Program-made: the position numbers and the translations under genes | Notes under the pieces: generated by a model | Databases searched by the model: none | Told to the model about the DNA's origin: nothing | The model's input: the letters and a program-made list of their open reading frames with translations, nothing else | Assembly: GCA_013373205.1 (NCBI GenBank) | Contig: JABXIG010000004.1 | Location: 1 to 64,000 of the forward strand | DNA from: Methylocystaceae bacterium | GTDB taxonomy: Bacteria > Pseudomonadota > Alphaproteobacteria > Rhodospirillales > Terasakiellaceae | DNA: 64,000 bases | Direction of reading: 5' to 3' | In this document: positions 54,493-64,000 of the stretch, in pieces | Layout of the letters: the number at the start of each line of letters is the position of its first letter | Position numbering within the stretch: the first letter of the stretch is position 1

Positions 54493-54813
54493 TTAAAACT
54501 TAACGGCAGTGCCATTAGCAGACACCATCAACATGGTCTTTTGATCGCCACCGATCACTTCATAATCCAGATCAACGCCCACAACCGCATCAGCCCCAAG
54601 GTCTTGGGCTTCTGCGATCATATCTTCAAGGGCGGCTTCTTTGGCTTTGCGAAATTCTTTTTCATAAGCGCCCGAACGACCGCCAACCACATCGCGGATG
54701 CCAGCAAAGAAGTCCTTAAACAGGTTCGCCCCTAAAATAGCTTCCCCGGACACAATCCCGCAATAAGCCGTTACCGCTTTGCCATCCACATTATCCGTCG
54801 TCGTCACGATCAT
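54493..54813 (-). CDS. YbjQ/UPF0145 family protein
   Basis: The 106-residue protein matches the YbjQ family along its full length: [20 protein letters not shown], a [20 protein letters not shown] segment, and [14 protein letters not shown]. The fold is a pentameric dodecin-like ring with heavy-metal-binding features in some members, but no biological role has been fixed. It is transcribed alone and converges on rsmB. Confidence 0.92.
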   Translation of the reverse strand: MIVTTTDNVDGKAVTAYCGIVSGEAILGANLFKDFFAGIRDVVGGRSGAYEKEFRKAKEAALEDMIAEAQDLGADAVVGVDLDYEVIGGDQKTMLMVSANGTAVKF

Positions 54814-54930
54814 AATCTTGCTTCCCTATAAAATAATAAATTGAATTACCAAAAGGATATCACGAGATGCCATTTTGGGAAGGGGAAATTCTCCCATTTC
54901 ATTGTTCTTGAATATATAAAGGCTTACAGC

Positions 54931-55824
54931 TTATTTATTATAATATTTATATAACAATGCATTAAAGTCATCTATCTTGCCTTCTTCGCGCAATACATAT
55001 GCATATTCTCGCAGGAATAAATCAAAATCCTTATTTTCTATCGATGTATAATGATCAAAAATGGGCAAACCTTCTTGAAAATTTGAAAGTGCCTTTTCCG
55101 GCTCATTCAAGTCACTATAACACCTAGCTAACATCCAATATATATATGATAAAGACCGAGGGGGCCATTTGGCTTCTTCTACATCAGAAGAATCATTCAT
55201 CTCCTCACCATTTAACCGGATATAATTCTGCCACGCTTTGTGTTCCAATAATTTTCTATCGCGTAATTCTATATAGATATCAATCGCTTCGTTATAGTGG
55301 CCCTCATTAAACAAGTCATATCCACGTTTATGTTTAATTTCCTCGTCCAATATAGACCTTTCAGCGGCATAAATCCCTACCCCCTCATGATCTCCTTGAA
55401 TTCTCACAAGGTTCCCTAGCATAACGTATAAATTTTTAGACAAAGGGAAAGACTCCAAACCTTCGTCGGAAATACGCTTTGCCAATGTCGATAAAAGTCT
55501 CTCCGTTTCTTGCCAATTGTGATCTTTAAAATGCTGAAAACTTGTTTCAAATTGATCACGGTCCACCTTTTTCATATCATTCTTAAAAATTTGGAAACCT
55601 TTATAGATCTCTATATATTGTGATTTTAGTGTTCTCAGTCGTTCTTGTGGAGAAGAACCACCTAGTTCTTCCTTACTAATCGTCACTTTTAATCGTTCTA
55701 TGACTTTTAGTGGCACAGATATCTCTGTGTTAGAATAGGCTCTATCTTGAAATAATAAAAATATTCCCAAAAAAACAAATACAAAAATAGTAAATATTCT
55801 TTTCAAAGTAGAGGCCCCCAACAT
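54931..55824 (-). CDS. AT-rich TPR protein with N-terminal membrane/signal segment
   Basis: The 297-residue product begins with a hydrophobic segment (RIFTIFVFVFLGIFLLFQ) ending near SNT, then helices with TPR-like spacing: LSYIYWMLARCYSDLNEPEK, ALSNFQEGLPIFDHYTS, and HYNEAIDIYIELRDR. It is probably a secreted or anchored helical-repeat protein. The coding sequence is visibly AT-richer than its neighbours and uses many ATA/TTA codons, which suggests horizontal transfer. The start is uncertain: ATG 55824 (preceded by the purH terminator) or a nearby TTG after GGGGG. Confidence 0.65.
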   Translation of the reverse strand: MLGASTLKRIFTIFVFVFLGIFLLFQDRAYSNTEISVPLKVIERLKVTISKEELGGSSPQERLRTLKSQYIEIYKGFQIFKNDMKKVDRDQFETSFQHFKDHNWQETERLLSTLAKRISDEGLESFPLSKNLYVMLGNLVRIQGDHEGVGIYAAERSILDEEIKHKRGYDLFNEGHYNEAIDIYIELRDRKLLEHKAWQNYIRLNGEEMNDSSDVEEAKWPPRSLSYIYWMLARCYSDLNEPEKALSNFQEGLPIFDHYTSIENKDFDLFLREYAYVLREEGKIDDFNALLYKYYNK

Positions 55825-55827
55825 GAA

Positions 55828-55860
55828 CAAAAAAACCCGCTACAGCAACTATAGCGGGTT
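55828..55860 (-). terminator. Intrinsic terminator of purH
   Basis: AACCCGCTA (55834-55842) pairs with TAGCGGGTT (55852-55860). On the minus strand seven T follow, reaching the start of the next gene, so that gene needs its own start signals or relies on read-through. Confidence 0.85.
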
Positions 55861-55898
55861 TCTCAATTTTAGCAATTTTCTCGCTTTAAAAAGCGCTT

Positions 55899-57470
55899 TT
55901 AGTGGCGGAAGTGGCGCATGCCGGTGAAGACCATAGCAAGGCCGCGCTCATTGGCAGCCGCAATCACTTCTTCATCACGGATAGAGCCACCCGGTTGAAT
56001 GACACAAGTGGCACCCGCTTCAGCCGCTTCGATCAGACCGTCAGCAAAGGGGAAGAAGGCATCAGAGGCCACAACCGAGCCTTTGGCCCAGCTTTCACTA
56101 TCGCCCGCTGTTTTCGCCGCTTGTTCCGCACGGAAAGCAGCGATGCGGCATGAATTTACACGACTCATTTGGCCTGCGCCCACACCAACGGTCATATTGT
56201 CTTTGCAATAGATGATGGCGTTGGATTTCACGTGTTTACAAACCGTGAAAGCAAATTTCAGGTCTTTCATTTCTTCTTCTGTCGGTTTGCGTTCTGTCAC
56301 AACCTTGAAGTCGTCCGAGAAAATCTCGTTATCTTTGGACTGGACAAGGAAGCTGCCAGACAAAGTCTTGACCATATCGGCGCTATCTTCCGGGTTCGGC
56401 ATGCCGCCTGTTTTCAAAACGCGCACGTTTTTCTTGGCTTTAAGAACCTCCAAAGCATCGTCATCAAAGTCTGGTGCAATCACCACTTCAAGGAAGATTT
56501 TCGCCAGTTCTTCGGCGGTTTCTTTGTTGAGCGTGCGGTTAAAGGCCACAATGCCGCCAAAAGCACTTTCAGTATCGCAGGAATAAGCACGCAGGTACGC
56601 ATCTTTCATGTCATCGCCAATGGCTACACCGCAAGGGTTGGCGTGCTTGACGATCACACAAGCTACATCGTCTTTAAATTCAGACACCAATTCAAAGGCT
56701 GCATCTGTATCGTTGGCGTTGTTATAGGACAGCTCTTTGCCGTTCAACTGTTCTGCCGTTGCCACGCCCGGGCGATTTTCGCCTGTAGTGTAGAAGGCCG
56801 CAGACTGGTGGGAGTTTTCGCCATAGCGCATGGTTTGCTTCAGCTCGCCCGCAAAGACTTTGCGTTTCGGATAATCAACATCCAGCTGCGCGGCATACCA
56901 GTTAGAAATCGCCGCGTCATAAGCACCGGTGCGGGCATAGGCAATGGCCGACATTTTTTTGCGGAACTCAGCCGTTGTGCCGTTGTTGGCTTCCAGTTCT
57001 TCTAAAACCAGCGCGTAATCTTCAACGTCAACAACCGTACAAACACCTTGCCAGTTTTTCGCAGCTGCGCGGATCATCGCCGGGCCACCAATGTCGATAT
57101 TTTCAATGCAGGTATCAAAATCTGCACCAGCTGCAACCGTGCTTTCAAATGGATAAAGGTTTACCGCCAACAAATCGATCGGCGCAATTTTATGGGCTTC
57201 CATCGCCGCAACATGATCATCATTGTCGCGCAGTGCCAGCAGACCACCGTGAATTTTCGGATGCAAAGTTTTGACACGACCATCCATGATTTCCGGAAAA
57301 CCTGTGTGAGCCGATACTTCGATCACAGGAACGCCCGCGTCGGCTAAAGCCTTATACGTGCCACCTGTAGACAGCAGTTCAACACCTTTTGCGGCCAAGA
57401 CTTGACCAAATTCAACGAGTCCGGTTTTGTCGGAAACCGACAGTAATGCACGACGGATGGGAGTAGCCAT
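55899..57470 (-). CDS. purH: Bifunctional AICAR transformylase/IMP cyclohydrolase
   Basis: PurH makes the last two steps of IMP synthesis. The 523 residues include the N-terminal cyclohydrolase ([20 protein letters not shown], then [20 protein letters not shown] and [15 protein letters not shown]) and the C-terminal transformylase ([18 protein letters not shown], the Lys/His in [14 protein letters not shown], and [17 protein letters not shown]). The length and order are standard. It has its own promoter region and a strong terminator. Confidence 0.97.
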   Translation of the reverse strand: MATPIRRALLSVSDKTGLVEFGQVLAAKGVELLSTGGTYKALADAGVPVIEVSAHTGFPEIMDGRVKTLHPKIHGGLLALRDNDDHVAAMEAHKIAPIDLLAVNLYPFESTVAAGADFDTCIENIDIGGPAMIRAAAKNWQGVCTVVDVEDYALVLEELEANNGTTAEFRKKMSAIAYARTGAYDAAISNWYAAQLDVDYPKRKVFAGELKQTMRYGENSHQSAAFYTTGENRPGVATAEQLNGKELSYNNANDTDAAFELVSEFKDDVACVIVKHANPCGVAIGDDMKDAYLRAYSCDTESAFGGIVAFNRTLNKETAEELAKIFLEVVIAPDFDDDALEVLKAKKNVRVLKTGGMPNPEDSADMVKTLSGSFLVQSKDNEIFSDDFKVVTERKPTEEEMKDLKFAFTVCKHVKSNAIIYCKDNMTVGVGAGQMSRVNSCRIAAFRAEQAAKTAGDSESWAKGSVVASDAFFPFADGLIEAAEAGATCVIQPGGSIRDEEVIAAANERGLAMVFTGMRHFRH

Positions 57471-57565
57471 TTGGGCACGAGCTCCTGCAAGTAAATATGT
57501 GGGTTTGAAATCTCGCGCGCTCTATAGCAGATGAAAGACTGTTGTGCAACGCGAAGTATGACAAT

Positions 57566-59143
57566 TCACGCCTGCTTCTTGCGCCCTACGCTAGAGGGGC
57601 TGTTCGTTGAATGCAGATCATAGATCGGCAGATCAATCCAGAACGTTGTCCCTTCCCCTTCAATACTTTCAAAACCAATGGCCCCGTCCATACCTTCCAC
57701 AATCTCTTTGGTTAACAACAAGCCAATGCCTGTGCCCTCAATCCCGCTTTCTTCACGTCCCAGACGATGAAATGATTTGAATAAATTATCACGCTGGTCA
57801 TCAGCAATCCCAAGTCCGGTATCACGTACCATTAGTCGAAACTGGTTGGTATCAAGTTCTTTACATTCAAGATAGACCTTGCCATCTTCCACGTTATATT
57901 TTTTGGCGTTGGAGACCAGATTAATGATTACCTGCTTAAGGCGCACCGGATCCACATTCAAAAACGGCAGGTCTTGTGGGGTTTCATCAATCACTTGAAC
58001 ATTCAGACTATTGTGCGAAGCCTCGATTAAAGTCAGACAATCATCCAGAACTTCACGTATATTCACGCTGGTCGTATTAAAAACCAGCTTACCTGATTCG
58101 ACACGTGCCAGATCCAGAACCTCATCAATCAGCCCAAGCAGATGCTCGCTCGCGGTCTGGATATTTGCAACATGACTCTTCTGCAATTCAGTCAGGGTGC
58201 CTTTTTTATCCATCTTCAGAAGCTGTGAAAAGCCCATGATGGCATTTAAAGGCGTGCGCAGTTCATGGCTCATCGACGACAAAAACGAGGATTTAGCCTT
58301 GTTAGCTTTTTCCGCTTTGTCTTTGGCTTCGATATAATCAGTAATATCGGTTTCAATCCCGACAAAATGAATGATCTCTCCCCTATCATTCATGACCGGA
58401 GCAATTTTCAGGCGGGCCCAATAAAGTTCCCCACTTTTACGTTTATTCTTAAGTGTACCGCTCCAAATTTTACCGGAGCGTATGGTTTGCCACATCTCTT
58501 GATAAAAGGCTTCATCCTGAAAACCGGAATTTAAAAGACTAGGGGTTTTCCCTAAAACCTCGCGGGGTTCAAAGCCATTCATCTCACAAAAGGCTGGATT
58601 TACATATTCGATCTTGCCTTTTGCATCCGCGATTATGGTACTGGTCCCGGACTGGCTGACCGCTTCTCCCAATAGGCGTGCACCCATCAGGGCTTTTTCC
58701 AACTCTTCGGTGCGTTGTGCGACCTCTTGTTCCAGATGATCGCGATGACTGCGTAAATCTTCTTCTAGTTTTAAACGATTGGAAATATCGCGCCATACCA
58801 CATGCAAAATAGTTTTGCCCCTGTACGGCACCGCTGTCAGCAAAACTTCGACCGGAAAAACCTCGCCATTCTGACGCATATGCATCCATTTGAAACGATT
58901 ATTGCCCTTTTCCATGGCAATCTGGATCATTTCATCAGCTTTTTCAAAAGAATTGCGCCCGTCAGGCTGATTAGGTGGCGAAACATCAGCTGGATGAGTA
59001 GAAAAAAAACTTTTTCGGGAATCAAACCCAAGCATATCCAACGTTGCCTGATTACAATCTACAAACAGCCCGTCTTCAATAATCAACATTGCATCAGCCG
59101 AGGCTTCAAAAAACACCCGGTGACGATCCACCTCCTGAACCAT
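57566..59143 (-). CDS. Cytoplasmic PAS-PAS sensor histidine kinase
   Basis: The 525-residue kinase has two PAS domains (about 8-122 and 155-275), a coiled coil between them, HisKA with His293 in SSMSHELRTPLNAIMGFSQL, and a HATPase with NLVSNAKKYNVEDG, DTGLGIADDQRDNLF and GTGIGLLLTKEIVEGMDGAI. No membrane helix is visible, so it senses cytoplasmic signals. There is no receiver domain and no response regulator next to it; the partner is unknown. The first ATG is at 59143. Confidence 0.93.
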   Translation of the reverse strand: MVQEVDRHRVFFEASADAMLIIEDGLFVDCNQATLDMLGFDSRKSFFSTHPADVSPPNQPDGRNSFEKADEMIQIAMEKGNNRFKWMHMRQNGEVFPVEVLLTAVPYRGKTILHVVWRDISNRLKLEEDLRSHRDHLEQEVAQRTEELEKALMGARLLGEAVSQSGTSTIIADAKGKIEYVNPAFCEMNGFEPREVLGKTPSLLNSGFQDEAFYQEMWQTIRSGKIWSGTLKNKRKSGELYWARLKIAPVMNDRGEIIHFVGIETDITDYIEAKDKAEKANKAKSSFLSSMSHELRTPLNAIMGFSQLLKMDKKGTLTELQKSHVANIQTASEHLLGLIDEVLDLARVESGKLVFNTTSVNIREVLDDCLTLIEASHNSLNVQVIDETPQDLPFLNVDPVRLKQVIINLVSNAKKYNVEDGKVYLECKELDTNQFRLMVRDTGLGIADDQRDNLFKSFHRLGREESGIEGTGIGLLLTKEIVEGMDGAIGFESIEGEGTTFWIDLPIYDLHSTNSPSSVGRKKQA

Positions 59144-59249
59144 CCGGACTTCTTCCCCCCTTGAAATCCTATTTATATTTTTTTATCACGTTTATGATAC
59201 ATACCACAGCATGTAAAATCCAGAAAAAACGCTTAATTTCCATGCACAT

Positions 59250-59284
59250 AAAAAAAAGACCTCCCCACATAAGCGGGAAGGTCT
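59250..59284 (-). terminator. Intrinsic terminator of acs
   Basis: AGACCT-CCC (59257-59266) pairs with GGG-AGGTCT (59275-59284) with one mismatch, and on the minus strand is followed by a run of T. It lies 26 bases beyond the acs stop. Confidence 0.85.
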
Positions 59285-59309
59285 CTTTTAAAGCTGTAAC
59301 AGCTATGAC

Positions 59310-61244
59310 TTACTCAGAGCGGTTTTGACGATTGTCGATCAGGTCGTCTACAACGCTTGGATCAGCCAAGGTTGACGTGTCACCTAAGGAGCCGAAATCG
59401 TCTTCGGCGATCTTGCGCAAGATACGACGCATGATTTTACCAGAACGTGTTTTCGGCAGACCCGGTGACCATTGCAACCAATCCGGTGAAGCGATCGGAC
59501 CGATTTCGTGACGCACCCACTGGACCAGCTCTTTCTTCAGCTCATCACTTGGTTCTTCACCCGCATTCAGGGTCACGTAAACGTAGATACCTTGACCTTT
59601 CAAGTCGTGCGGTGCCCCTACAACTGCAGCTTCCGCCACTTTCGGGTGGGCAACCAATGCAGATTCAACTTCCGCTGTCCCCATACGGTGACCTGAAACG
59701 TTGATGACATCATCCACACGACCTGTGATCCAGTAGTAACCATCTTCGTCACGACGCGCACCGTCACCTGTGAAATACTTCCCTTTGTATGTAGAGAAAT
59801 AAGTCTGGATGAAACGCTCATGATCGCCATAACACGTCCGCATCATGCCCGGCCAGCTGTCAGTCATGCAAAGGTTACCATCGGTGGCACCTTCTAAAAC
59901 GTTACCGTCGTTATCCACCAATTCCGGTTGAACACCAAAGAACGGACGTGTTGCAGACCCCGGTTTCAAATCGGTTGCACCCGGCAGCGGCGTAATCAGA
60001 ATACCGCCGGTTTCTGTTTGCCACCATGTATCCACGATCGGGCATTTGCCTTTACCGACAACTTCGTTGTACCAGTTCCAGGCTTCCGGGTTGATCGGTT
60101 CACCCACAGAACCCAGCACGCGCAGAGTTTCAAGTGAGCACTTTTCAACAGGTTCTTTACCTTCACGCATCAGCGAGCGGATTGCCGTCGGTGCCGTATA
60201 GAAGATGTTGACCTTATGCTTGTCACACACTTCCCAAAAACGCGAAACGGTCGGATAATTTGGCACACCTTCAAACATCAACGTTGTCGCGCCGTTCGCC
60301 AGCGGACCATATACGATGTAAGAGTGACCTGTTACCCAACCCACATCAGCCGTACACCAGTAAATATCGCCTTCATGATAATCGAACACATATTCATGCG
60401 TCATTGCGGCATAAACAAGATAGCCGCCTGTGCAGTGCTGAACACCTTTAGGCATACCTGTGGAACCAGATGTGTAAAGAATGAACAGCGGGTCTTCTGC
60501 GTTCATTTCTTCTGCCGGACAATCAGCAGAAGCTGCGGCTGTAATATCTTCGTACCAAACGTCACGACCATCTTTCATGTCGATGTCACCGCCGGTACGT
60601 TTTACAACAATACAGGTTTCAACTTCTTCACGGTCCATCGCCAAATCAGCATTTGCTTTCAATGGAACCTTACGGCCACCACGCAGACCTTCGTCTGCCG
60701 TGATGATACATTTGGACTGGCTGCCTTTAATACGATCAGCCAAAGCGTCTGGTGAGAACCCACCAAAAACGATCGCGTGGATGGCACCGATGCGCGCGCA
60801 GGCCAACATGGCAACGGCTGCTTCCGGGATCATCGGCAAGTACAGAGTCACACGGTCACCTTTGCCGATGCCGCGGGCTTTCATGGCATTTGCCAGTTTA
60901 CAGACGCGCTCGTGCAAATCTTTATAGGTGATGTTTTCAGAATCAGAAGGATCGTCGCCTTCCCAAATGATGGCTACCTGATCGCCGCGCTTTTCAAGGT
61001 GGCGGTCCAAACAGTTGTGAGCGACGTTTGTGGTACCGTCTTCAAACCATTTGATATCAACGTTACCCTCAAATGAGGAATTCTTTACTTTAGTGTAAGG
61101 CTTGAACCAATCGATTCGCTTACCGTGTTCACCCCAGAATGTTTCCGGGTCTTCCACAGACTGTTTATACATTTCCAGATATTTGTCGTTGTCGGCATGC
61201 GCCTTGGCGGCAATCTCTGGGTTTACTGGATAAATGTCGGACAT
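59310..61244 (-). CDS. acs: Acetyl-CoA synthetase
   Basis: Acs activates acetate to acetyl-CoA through an acetyl-AMP intermediate. The 644-residue protein matches AMP-forming [23 protein letters not shown], the P-loop-like [46 protein letters not shown] and the acetylatable lysine in [14 protein letters not shown] near residue 610. It lies upstream of the histidine kinase gene on the same strand but with its own terminator. Confidence 0.97.
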   Translation of the reverse strand: MSDIYPVNPEIAAKAHADNDKYLEMYKQSVEDPETFWGEHGKRIDWFKPYTKVKNSSFEGNVDIKWFEDGTTNVAHNCLDRHLEKRGDQVAIIWEGDDPSDSENITYKDLHERVCKLANAMKARGIGKGDRVTLYLPMIPEAAVAMLACARIGAIHAIVFGGFSPDALADRIKGSQSKCIITADEGLRGGRKVPLKANADLAMDREEVETCIVVKRTGGDIDMKDGRDVWYEDITAAASADCPAEEMNAEDPLFILYTSGSTGMPKGVQHCTGGYLVYAAMTHEYVFDYHEGDIYWCTADVGWVTGHSYIVYGPLANGATTLMFEGVPNYPTVSRFWEVCDKHKVNIFYTAPTAIRSLMREGKEPVEKCSLETLRVLGSVGEPINPEAWNWYNEVVGKGKCPIVDTWWQTETGGILITPLPGATDLKPGSATRPFFGVQPELVDNDGNVLEGATDGNLCMTDSWPGMMRTCYGDHERFIQTYFSTYKGKYFTGDGARRDEDGYYWITGRVDDVINVSGHRMGTAEVESALVAHPKVAEAAVVGAPHDLKGQGIYVYVTLNAGEEPSDELKKELVQWVRHEIGPIASPDWLQWSPGLPKTRSGKIMRRILRKIAEDDFGSLGDTSTLADPSVVDDLIDNRQNRSE

Positions 61245-61478
61245 TTCGTGCGAATCTCCCTAGGTGTGTCGAGTTGTGAGCACGTATTTTCGTGCTTCGG
61301 TTAAACTTATGTGATCAGTGCGAATATGTCATTTGCACCACACTGAGGCCTGATTATGTCAGAAAGTTCACGCGAAACAAGTGAATAAATCACTGTTTGC
61401 ATACGCAACAAAGTTTTAAAAAAGGTGATACCAATTACGTCCTAGACCAACGGGCACAACGCTATGTGGCAAAAGGCC

Positions 61479-61820
61479 TTACAAGTCCTTGGACACAAAG
61501 ACTTCTTCCCCCCGCAACTCATAAGTCACAGGGGTCAATTTCTTGCCAAGACAGGGACCATGCACACATTCCCCATCATCAATTTTAAAAAGCGCACCGT
61601 GGGTAGAACAGATCACAAAGTTCTTTTCCACATCCAAGAATCGATCCGGCTCCATATTCAACGGCACACCCAGATGGGGACAGTGGTTGGTGAAAATACT
61701 GATTAATCCGTCTTTTTTCACGACAAAAACAGATCGTTCTGTCTCGCCAGCGGGGATCATAAATTCCTTGCTATCTTCTTCATCCACATCATTTATGTTA
61801 CAGAGCAAATGATCCGTCAT
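61479..61820 (-). CDS. Rieske [2Fe-2S] domain protein
   Basis: The 113-residue protein is a stand-alone Rieske ferredoxin-like domain: NHCPHLGVPLN supplies Cys and His, and ICSTHGALFKIDDGEC the second CxxH. Such small Rieske proteins serve oxygenases or are of unknown partner. It lies two bases after the EVE gene in the same direction and is probably co-transcribed. No oxygenase gene is visible. Confidence 0.92.
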   Translation of the reverse strand: MTDHLLCNINDVDEEDSKEFMIPAGETERSVFVVKKDGLISIFTNHCPHLGVPLNMEPDRFLDVEKNFVICSTHGALFKIDDGECVHGPCLGKKLTPVTYELRGEEVFVSKDL

Positions 61821-61822
61821 GA

Positions 61823-62230
61823 TTATAATCCCCCTTTGGCACAGATAATCTGCCAGGCCGCATCATCAATGGGCATAACCGATAATCTGGCCTGTGTCAC
61901 CAATGCGATATCACTTAAGCGTTCATCGCTTTTTATCTCTTTTAAGGTAACAGGCTGTTGTAGCGGATCAAGGGCTTTAAAATCAACCATCATAAAACGG
62001 TTGCTGGCATCACTTGGGTCAGGATAAGCCTCTTTGACGACTTCGAGAATTCCCACAACCGCACGTTCTTTGCCGGAATGGTAAAAGAACGCCTGATCGC
62101 CCACAGTCATCTCTTTCATGAAATTACTCGCCTGATAGTTGCGCACGCCATCCCAGGGTTCTACCCCTTTTTTAACATGATCCTGCCAGGACCAACAATC
62201 CGGTTCGGATTTAACAAGCCAGTGGTTCAT
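61823..62230 (-). CDS. EVE-domain protein
   Basis: The 135-residue protein has the EVE fold: MNHWLVKSEPDCWSWQDHVK, then WDGVRNYQASNFMKEMTVGD and QAFFYHSGKERAVVGILEV. EVE domains are PUA-like and bind modified bases; in bacteria they are often linked to RNA or DNA modification, and in some defence systems to methylated DNA recognition. This family is a common single-domain companion of gpsA and YciI genes. Binding to nucleic acid is inferred from the family. Confidence 0.93.
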   Translation of the reverse strand: MNHWLVKSEPDCWSWQDHVKKGVEPWDGVRNYQASNFMKEMTVGDQAFFYHSGKERAVVGILEVVKEAYPDPSDASNRFMMVDFKALDPLQQPVTLKEIKSDERLSDIALVTQARLSVMPIDDAAWQIICAKGGL

Positions 62231-62283
62231 GCAGATATCCCCCTTGTCTTCCGCACATGATGCGGAACCTGTTCATCCAAGAG

Positions 62284-62304
62284 ATCCCGTATCAAGTACG
62301 GGAT
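62284..62304. repeat. REP-like palindrome
   Basis: ATCCCGTA (62284-62291) and TACGGGAT (62297-62304) pair perfectly around a five-base loop, between the EVE and YciI-like genes. The CCCG/CGGGAT core recalls the elements at 1804 and 54453. Confidence 0.55.
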
Positions 62305-62316
62305 ACTGCCCGCTTT

Positions 62317-62598
62317 TTAAGCCGGCAGTACCTTTTTCCATTTAGAAATGCTGACCGATTCAAACAATCCTGCTTTGGCATAAGGGTCGTTATCACAGAA
62401 ATCTTGCGCTTGTGCCAAACTTTCCAGATCCAGAATAACCACGGATCCGTTCATCTGATCATCTTCTTCAGACAGGGTTGGCCCGGCAGCAAATAGTTTT
62501 TCGCCATAGGATTTTAGATATTCCACATGGGCCGGGCGATTATCCAGACGGACTTGCAGGTGATCGGGTTTATCAACGCAGTTAATGACATATAACAT
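62317..62598 (-). CDS. YciI-like protein
   Basis: The 93-residue protein belongs to the YCII family: MLYVINCVDKPDHLQVRLDN at the start, HVEYLKSYGEKLFAAGPTLS with the conserved His, and DFCDNDPYAKAGLFESVSI. YCII folds are ferredoxin-like dimers with a His/Asp pair; no enzyme activity has been fixed for most members. The start overlaps the gpsA stop by one base, so the two are coupled. Confidence 0.92.
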   Translation of the reverse strand: MLYVINCVDKPDHLQVRLDNRPAHVEYLKSYGEKLFAAGPTLSEEDDQMNGSVVILDLESLAQAQDFCDNDPYAKAGLFESVSISKWKKVLPA

Positions 62599-63587
62599 TA
62601 CATTTCTTCCTTAAACGGGCGGGAAAGCAACATATCAACCACCTGATTGAGATCTGCCCCCTTGTTCAAAATTTCGTTCACTGCCGCACAAATCGGCATT
62701 TCAACATGGAGACTGGCTGCCAATTTACAAACCGAACGTGCCGTAAAGACGCCTTCGGTCACGGCTTTTCGCACCTTTAAGATATCATCCAGCTTTTCAC
62801 CCTGACCTAAAGCGACACCTAAAGAAAAATTGCGCGACTGCATGGAGTTACAGGTCAGGGTCAAATCCCCCATACCTGAAAGCCCCATCAGAGTTTCAGA
62901 CTTTGCCCCTTTGGCCACGCCCAAGCGCGCCAGTTCAGAAATCCCGCGGGTAATAAGGGCCGCACGGGCGTTATCGCCAAAGCCTTTACCCGAAACCATC
63001 CCGCTTGCAATCGCCAGCACGTTCTTCACTGCCCCGCCGATTTGCGCGCCAATAATATCATCGCTGGCATAGATACGAAAACGGCTGGATCCGATCATTT
63101 TAGCAATTTCCATTGCCTGATCACTATTGTCCATCGCCAAGGTACAAGCTGACGGCAAACCATTGGCCACTTCGCTGGCAAAGGTGGGACCGGACAAAAT
63201 ACCGATTTCAGCCCCAGGCAATTCCTCACCCAGAACCTCGCTCATCAATTTACCACTTTCAAGCTCAATCCCTTTAGCGCAAATCAGCAAAGGTGTGCCT
63301 TTTTTCAGGTTAGGTTTTAATTGTTGCGCTGTAGATCGGACAAATTGGGCCGGAGCGACAAATAAAATAACATCACAGCCTTTCAAGTCAGAAAGATCTG
63401 GCGTTGCCTTAATATGCGGGTCCAGATTGGTATTTGGCAGATACGTTGGGTTAGAGTGGCTTAAGTTAATCGCATCAGCCACTTCTGGTTCATAAGCCTG
63501 AATGAGCACGTCATTTCCAGCACGGCGCGCCGCACAAGCCAAAGCCGTCCCCCAAGCACCTGCACCAATTACACCAACTGTCGTCAT
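62598..63587 (-). CDS. gpsA: Glycerol-3-phosphate dehydrogenase (NAD(P)+)
   Basis: GpsA reduces dihydroxyacetone phosphate to glycerol-3-phosphate for phospholipid synthesis. The 329 residues contain the Rossmann motif VIGAGAWGTALA (6-17), PNTNLDPHIKATPDLSDLKG, the GAVKNVLAIASGMVSG segment with the catalytic lysine, and LMGLSGMGDLTLTC. Length is standard. In many alphaproteobacteria gpsA, YciI and EVE genes follow tsaD; here they form a separate minus-strand group 14 kb away. Confidence 0.96.
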   Translation of the reverse strand: MTTVGVIGAGAWGTALACAARRAGNDVLIQAYEPEVADAINLSHSNPTYLPNTNLDPHIKATPDLSDLKGCDVILFVAPAQFVRSTAQQLKPNLKKGTPLLICAKGIELESGKLMSEVLGEELPGAEIGILSGPTFASEVANGLPSACTLAMDNSDQAMEIAKMIGSSRFRIYASDDIIGAQIGGAVKNVLAIASGMVSGKGFGDNARAALITRGISELARLGVAKGAKSETLMGLSGMGDLTLTCNSMQSRNFSLGVALGQGEKLDDILKVRKAVTEGVFTARSVCKLAASLHVEMPICAAVNEILNKGADLNQVVDMLLSRPFKEEM

Positions 63588-63657
63588 TTATTGATCTGCC
63601 TTCCCAAGCAATTTCATTTTATCCTTTATGCGATGGACAAAGGGCATGGGTCAAACA

Positions 63658-64000
63658 TCAATCCAATTCAAACGCATTTTTGTAATCAAGCTTCAGCTTT
63701 TCATCCTGATCTTCTTTTTTCAAGAAGCAGTTGCCGACCACAAGGTTATCCAGCTCGGTCCCCATAAAACAACGAAAAGCATCTTCCGGCGTGTTCACAA
63801 TCGGCTCCCCACGTACGTTAAAGCTGGTGTTGACCGAAACCGGACAGCCTGTGCGTTCTTTAAAGGCTTTAACCACCGCATGGAAACGCGGGTTTGTTTC
63901 CTCATGAATTGTTTGAATGCGCGCTGAATAATCCACATGCGTGACCGCCGGAATGTCTGAGCGCGGCACATTCAATTTTTCAATCCCGAACAAGGCATCT
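63658..64000 (-). CDS. Carbamoyltransferase (NodU/CmcH family), C-terminal part; continues beyond the window
   Basis: Only the last 113 or so codons are inside the window; the open frame runs off the right edge. The visible end is diagnostic of the family: ITHVDYSARIQTIHEE-like AVTHVDYSARIQTI, then GCPVSVNTSFNVRGEPIVNT and PEDAFRCFMGTELDNLVVGN. Members transfer carbamoyl groups to sugars or antibiotics; in surface-glycan clusters they carbamoylate sugars. The substrate cannot be told from this piece. Confidence 0.9.
   Translation of the reverse strand, partial: DALFGIEKLNVPRSDIPAVTHVDYSARIQTIHEETNPRFHAVVKAFKERTGCPVSVNTSFNVRGEPIVNTPEDAFRCFMGTELDNLVVGNCFLKKEDQDEKLKLDYKNAFELD

Overview
The window looks like chromosomal DNA of a marine alphaproteobacterium, probably Rhodospirillales-like (Terasakiella/Thalassospira type). 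This is inferred from several traits together: the ffh-rpsP-rimM-trmD-rplS block, a hemC-hemD-hemY block in which hemD is fused to a mitofilin (Mic60-like) part, a C-terminally extended panD, a DUF1674 (SdhAF4-like) gene and moderate GC content. Most of the window is densely packed housekeeping sequence. I recognised no rRNA, tRNA or CRISPR array.

Layout. 1-3300 is an accessory patch: the C-terminal remnant of a REP-associated (Y1/RAYT) transposase, a TetR regulator with a perfect operator palindrome, and a divergent Ner/C-repressor pair that looks like the immunity switch of a lost Mu-like phage. 3311-7043 is the translation/secretion operon ffh-rpsP-rimM-trmD-rplS (minus strand). 7253-12334 is a second accessory region: two tandem secreted Cache-domain proteins, a small membrane protein, a GNAT acetyltransferase, three XRE-type regulators (one with a ten-G tract as its Shine-Dalgarno) and an unidentified small protein. 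12395-22725 carries trpS, an MCP-PilZ chemoreceptor, murJ, panD-csaA, the glutathione-dependent formaldehyde pathway (frmA-fghA) with a divergent LysR gene, and a NikR/HupE nickel module with a recognisable NikR box.

22853-24588 is an inserted two-gene cassette, an AAA ATPase followed by a DUF4276 (TOPRIM-like) protein with overlapping stop/start. It has the architecture of OLD/RloAB/AbiL-like defence pairs and is the best candidate for a defence system here. 24577-31900 holds thpR, an aldo/keto reductase, a TesA-like esterase, a divergent ABC exporter of the YbbA/YbbP type, a BAX-inhibitor-1 family protein and a D-2-hydroxyacid dehydrogenase. 32008-38361 is more variable: an unusual protein with a J-domain at its C terminus lying among three perfect DnaA-box 9-mers, a periplasmic solute-binding protein, a PepSY membrane protein with a small partner, and a GMC-like flavoprotein with a four-cysteine cluster motif next to an SDR protein.

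38473-44066 is a nucleoside-type (BMP/NupOPQ-like) ABC uptake operon read from a dihydrouridine-synthase gene. 44145-48306 is hemC, hemD-mic60 and hemY, divergent from tsaD and a HAD phosphatase. 50118-54813 holds a TPR protein, a nuclease remnant, an SdhAF4-like gene, htpX, rsmB and a YbjQ protein. 54931-61244 holds an AT-rich TPR gene, purH, a PAS histidine kinase and acs. The right edge carries Rieske, EVE-domain, YciI-like and gpsA genes and the end of a carbamoyltransferase gene cut by the window boundary. Small REP-like palindromes at 1804, 54381, 54453 and 62284 may belong to one repeat family.
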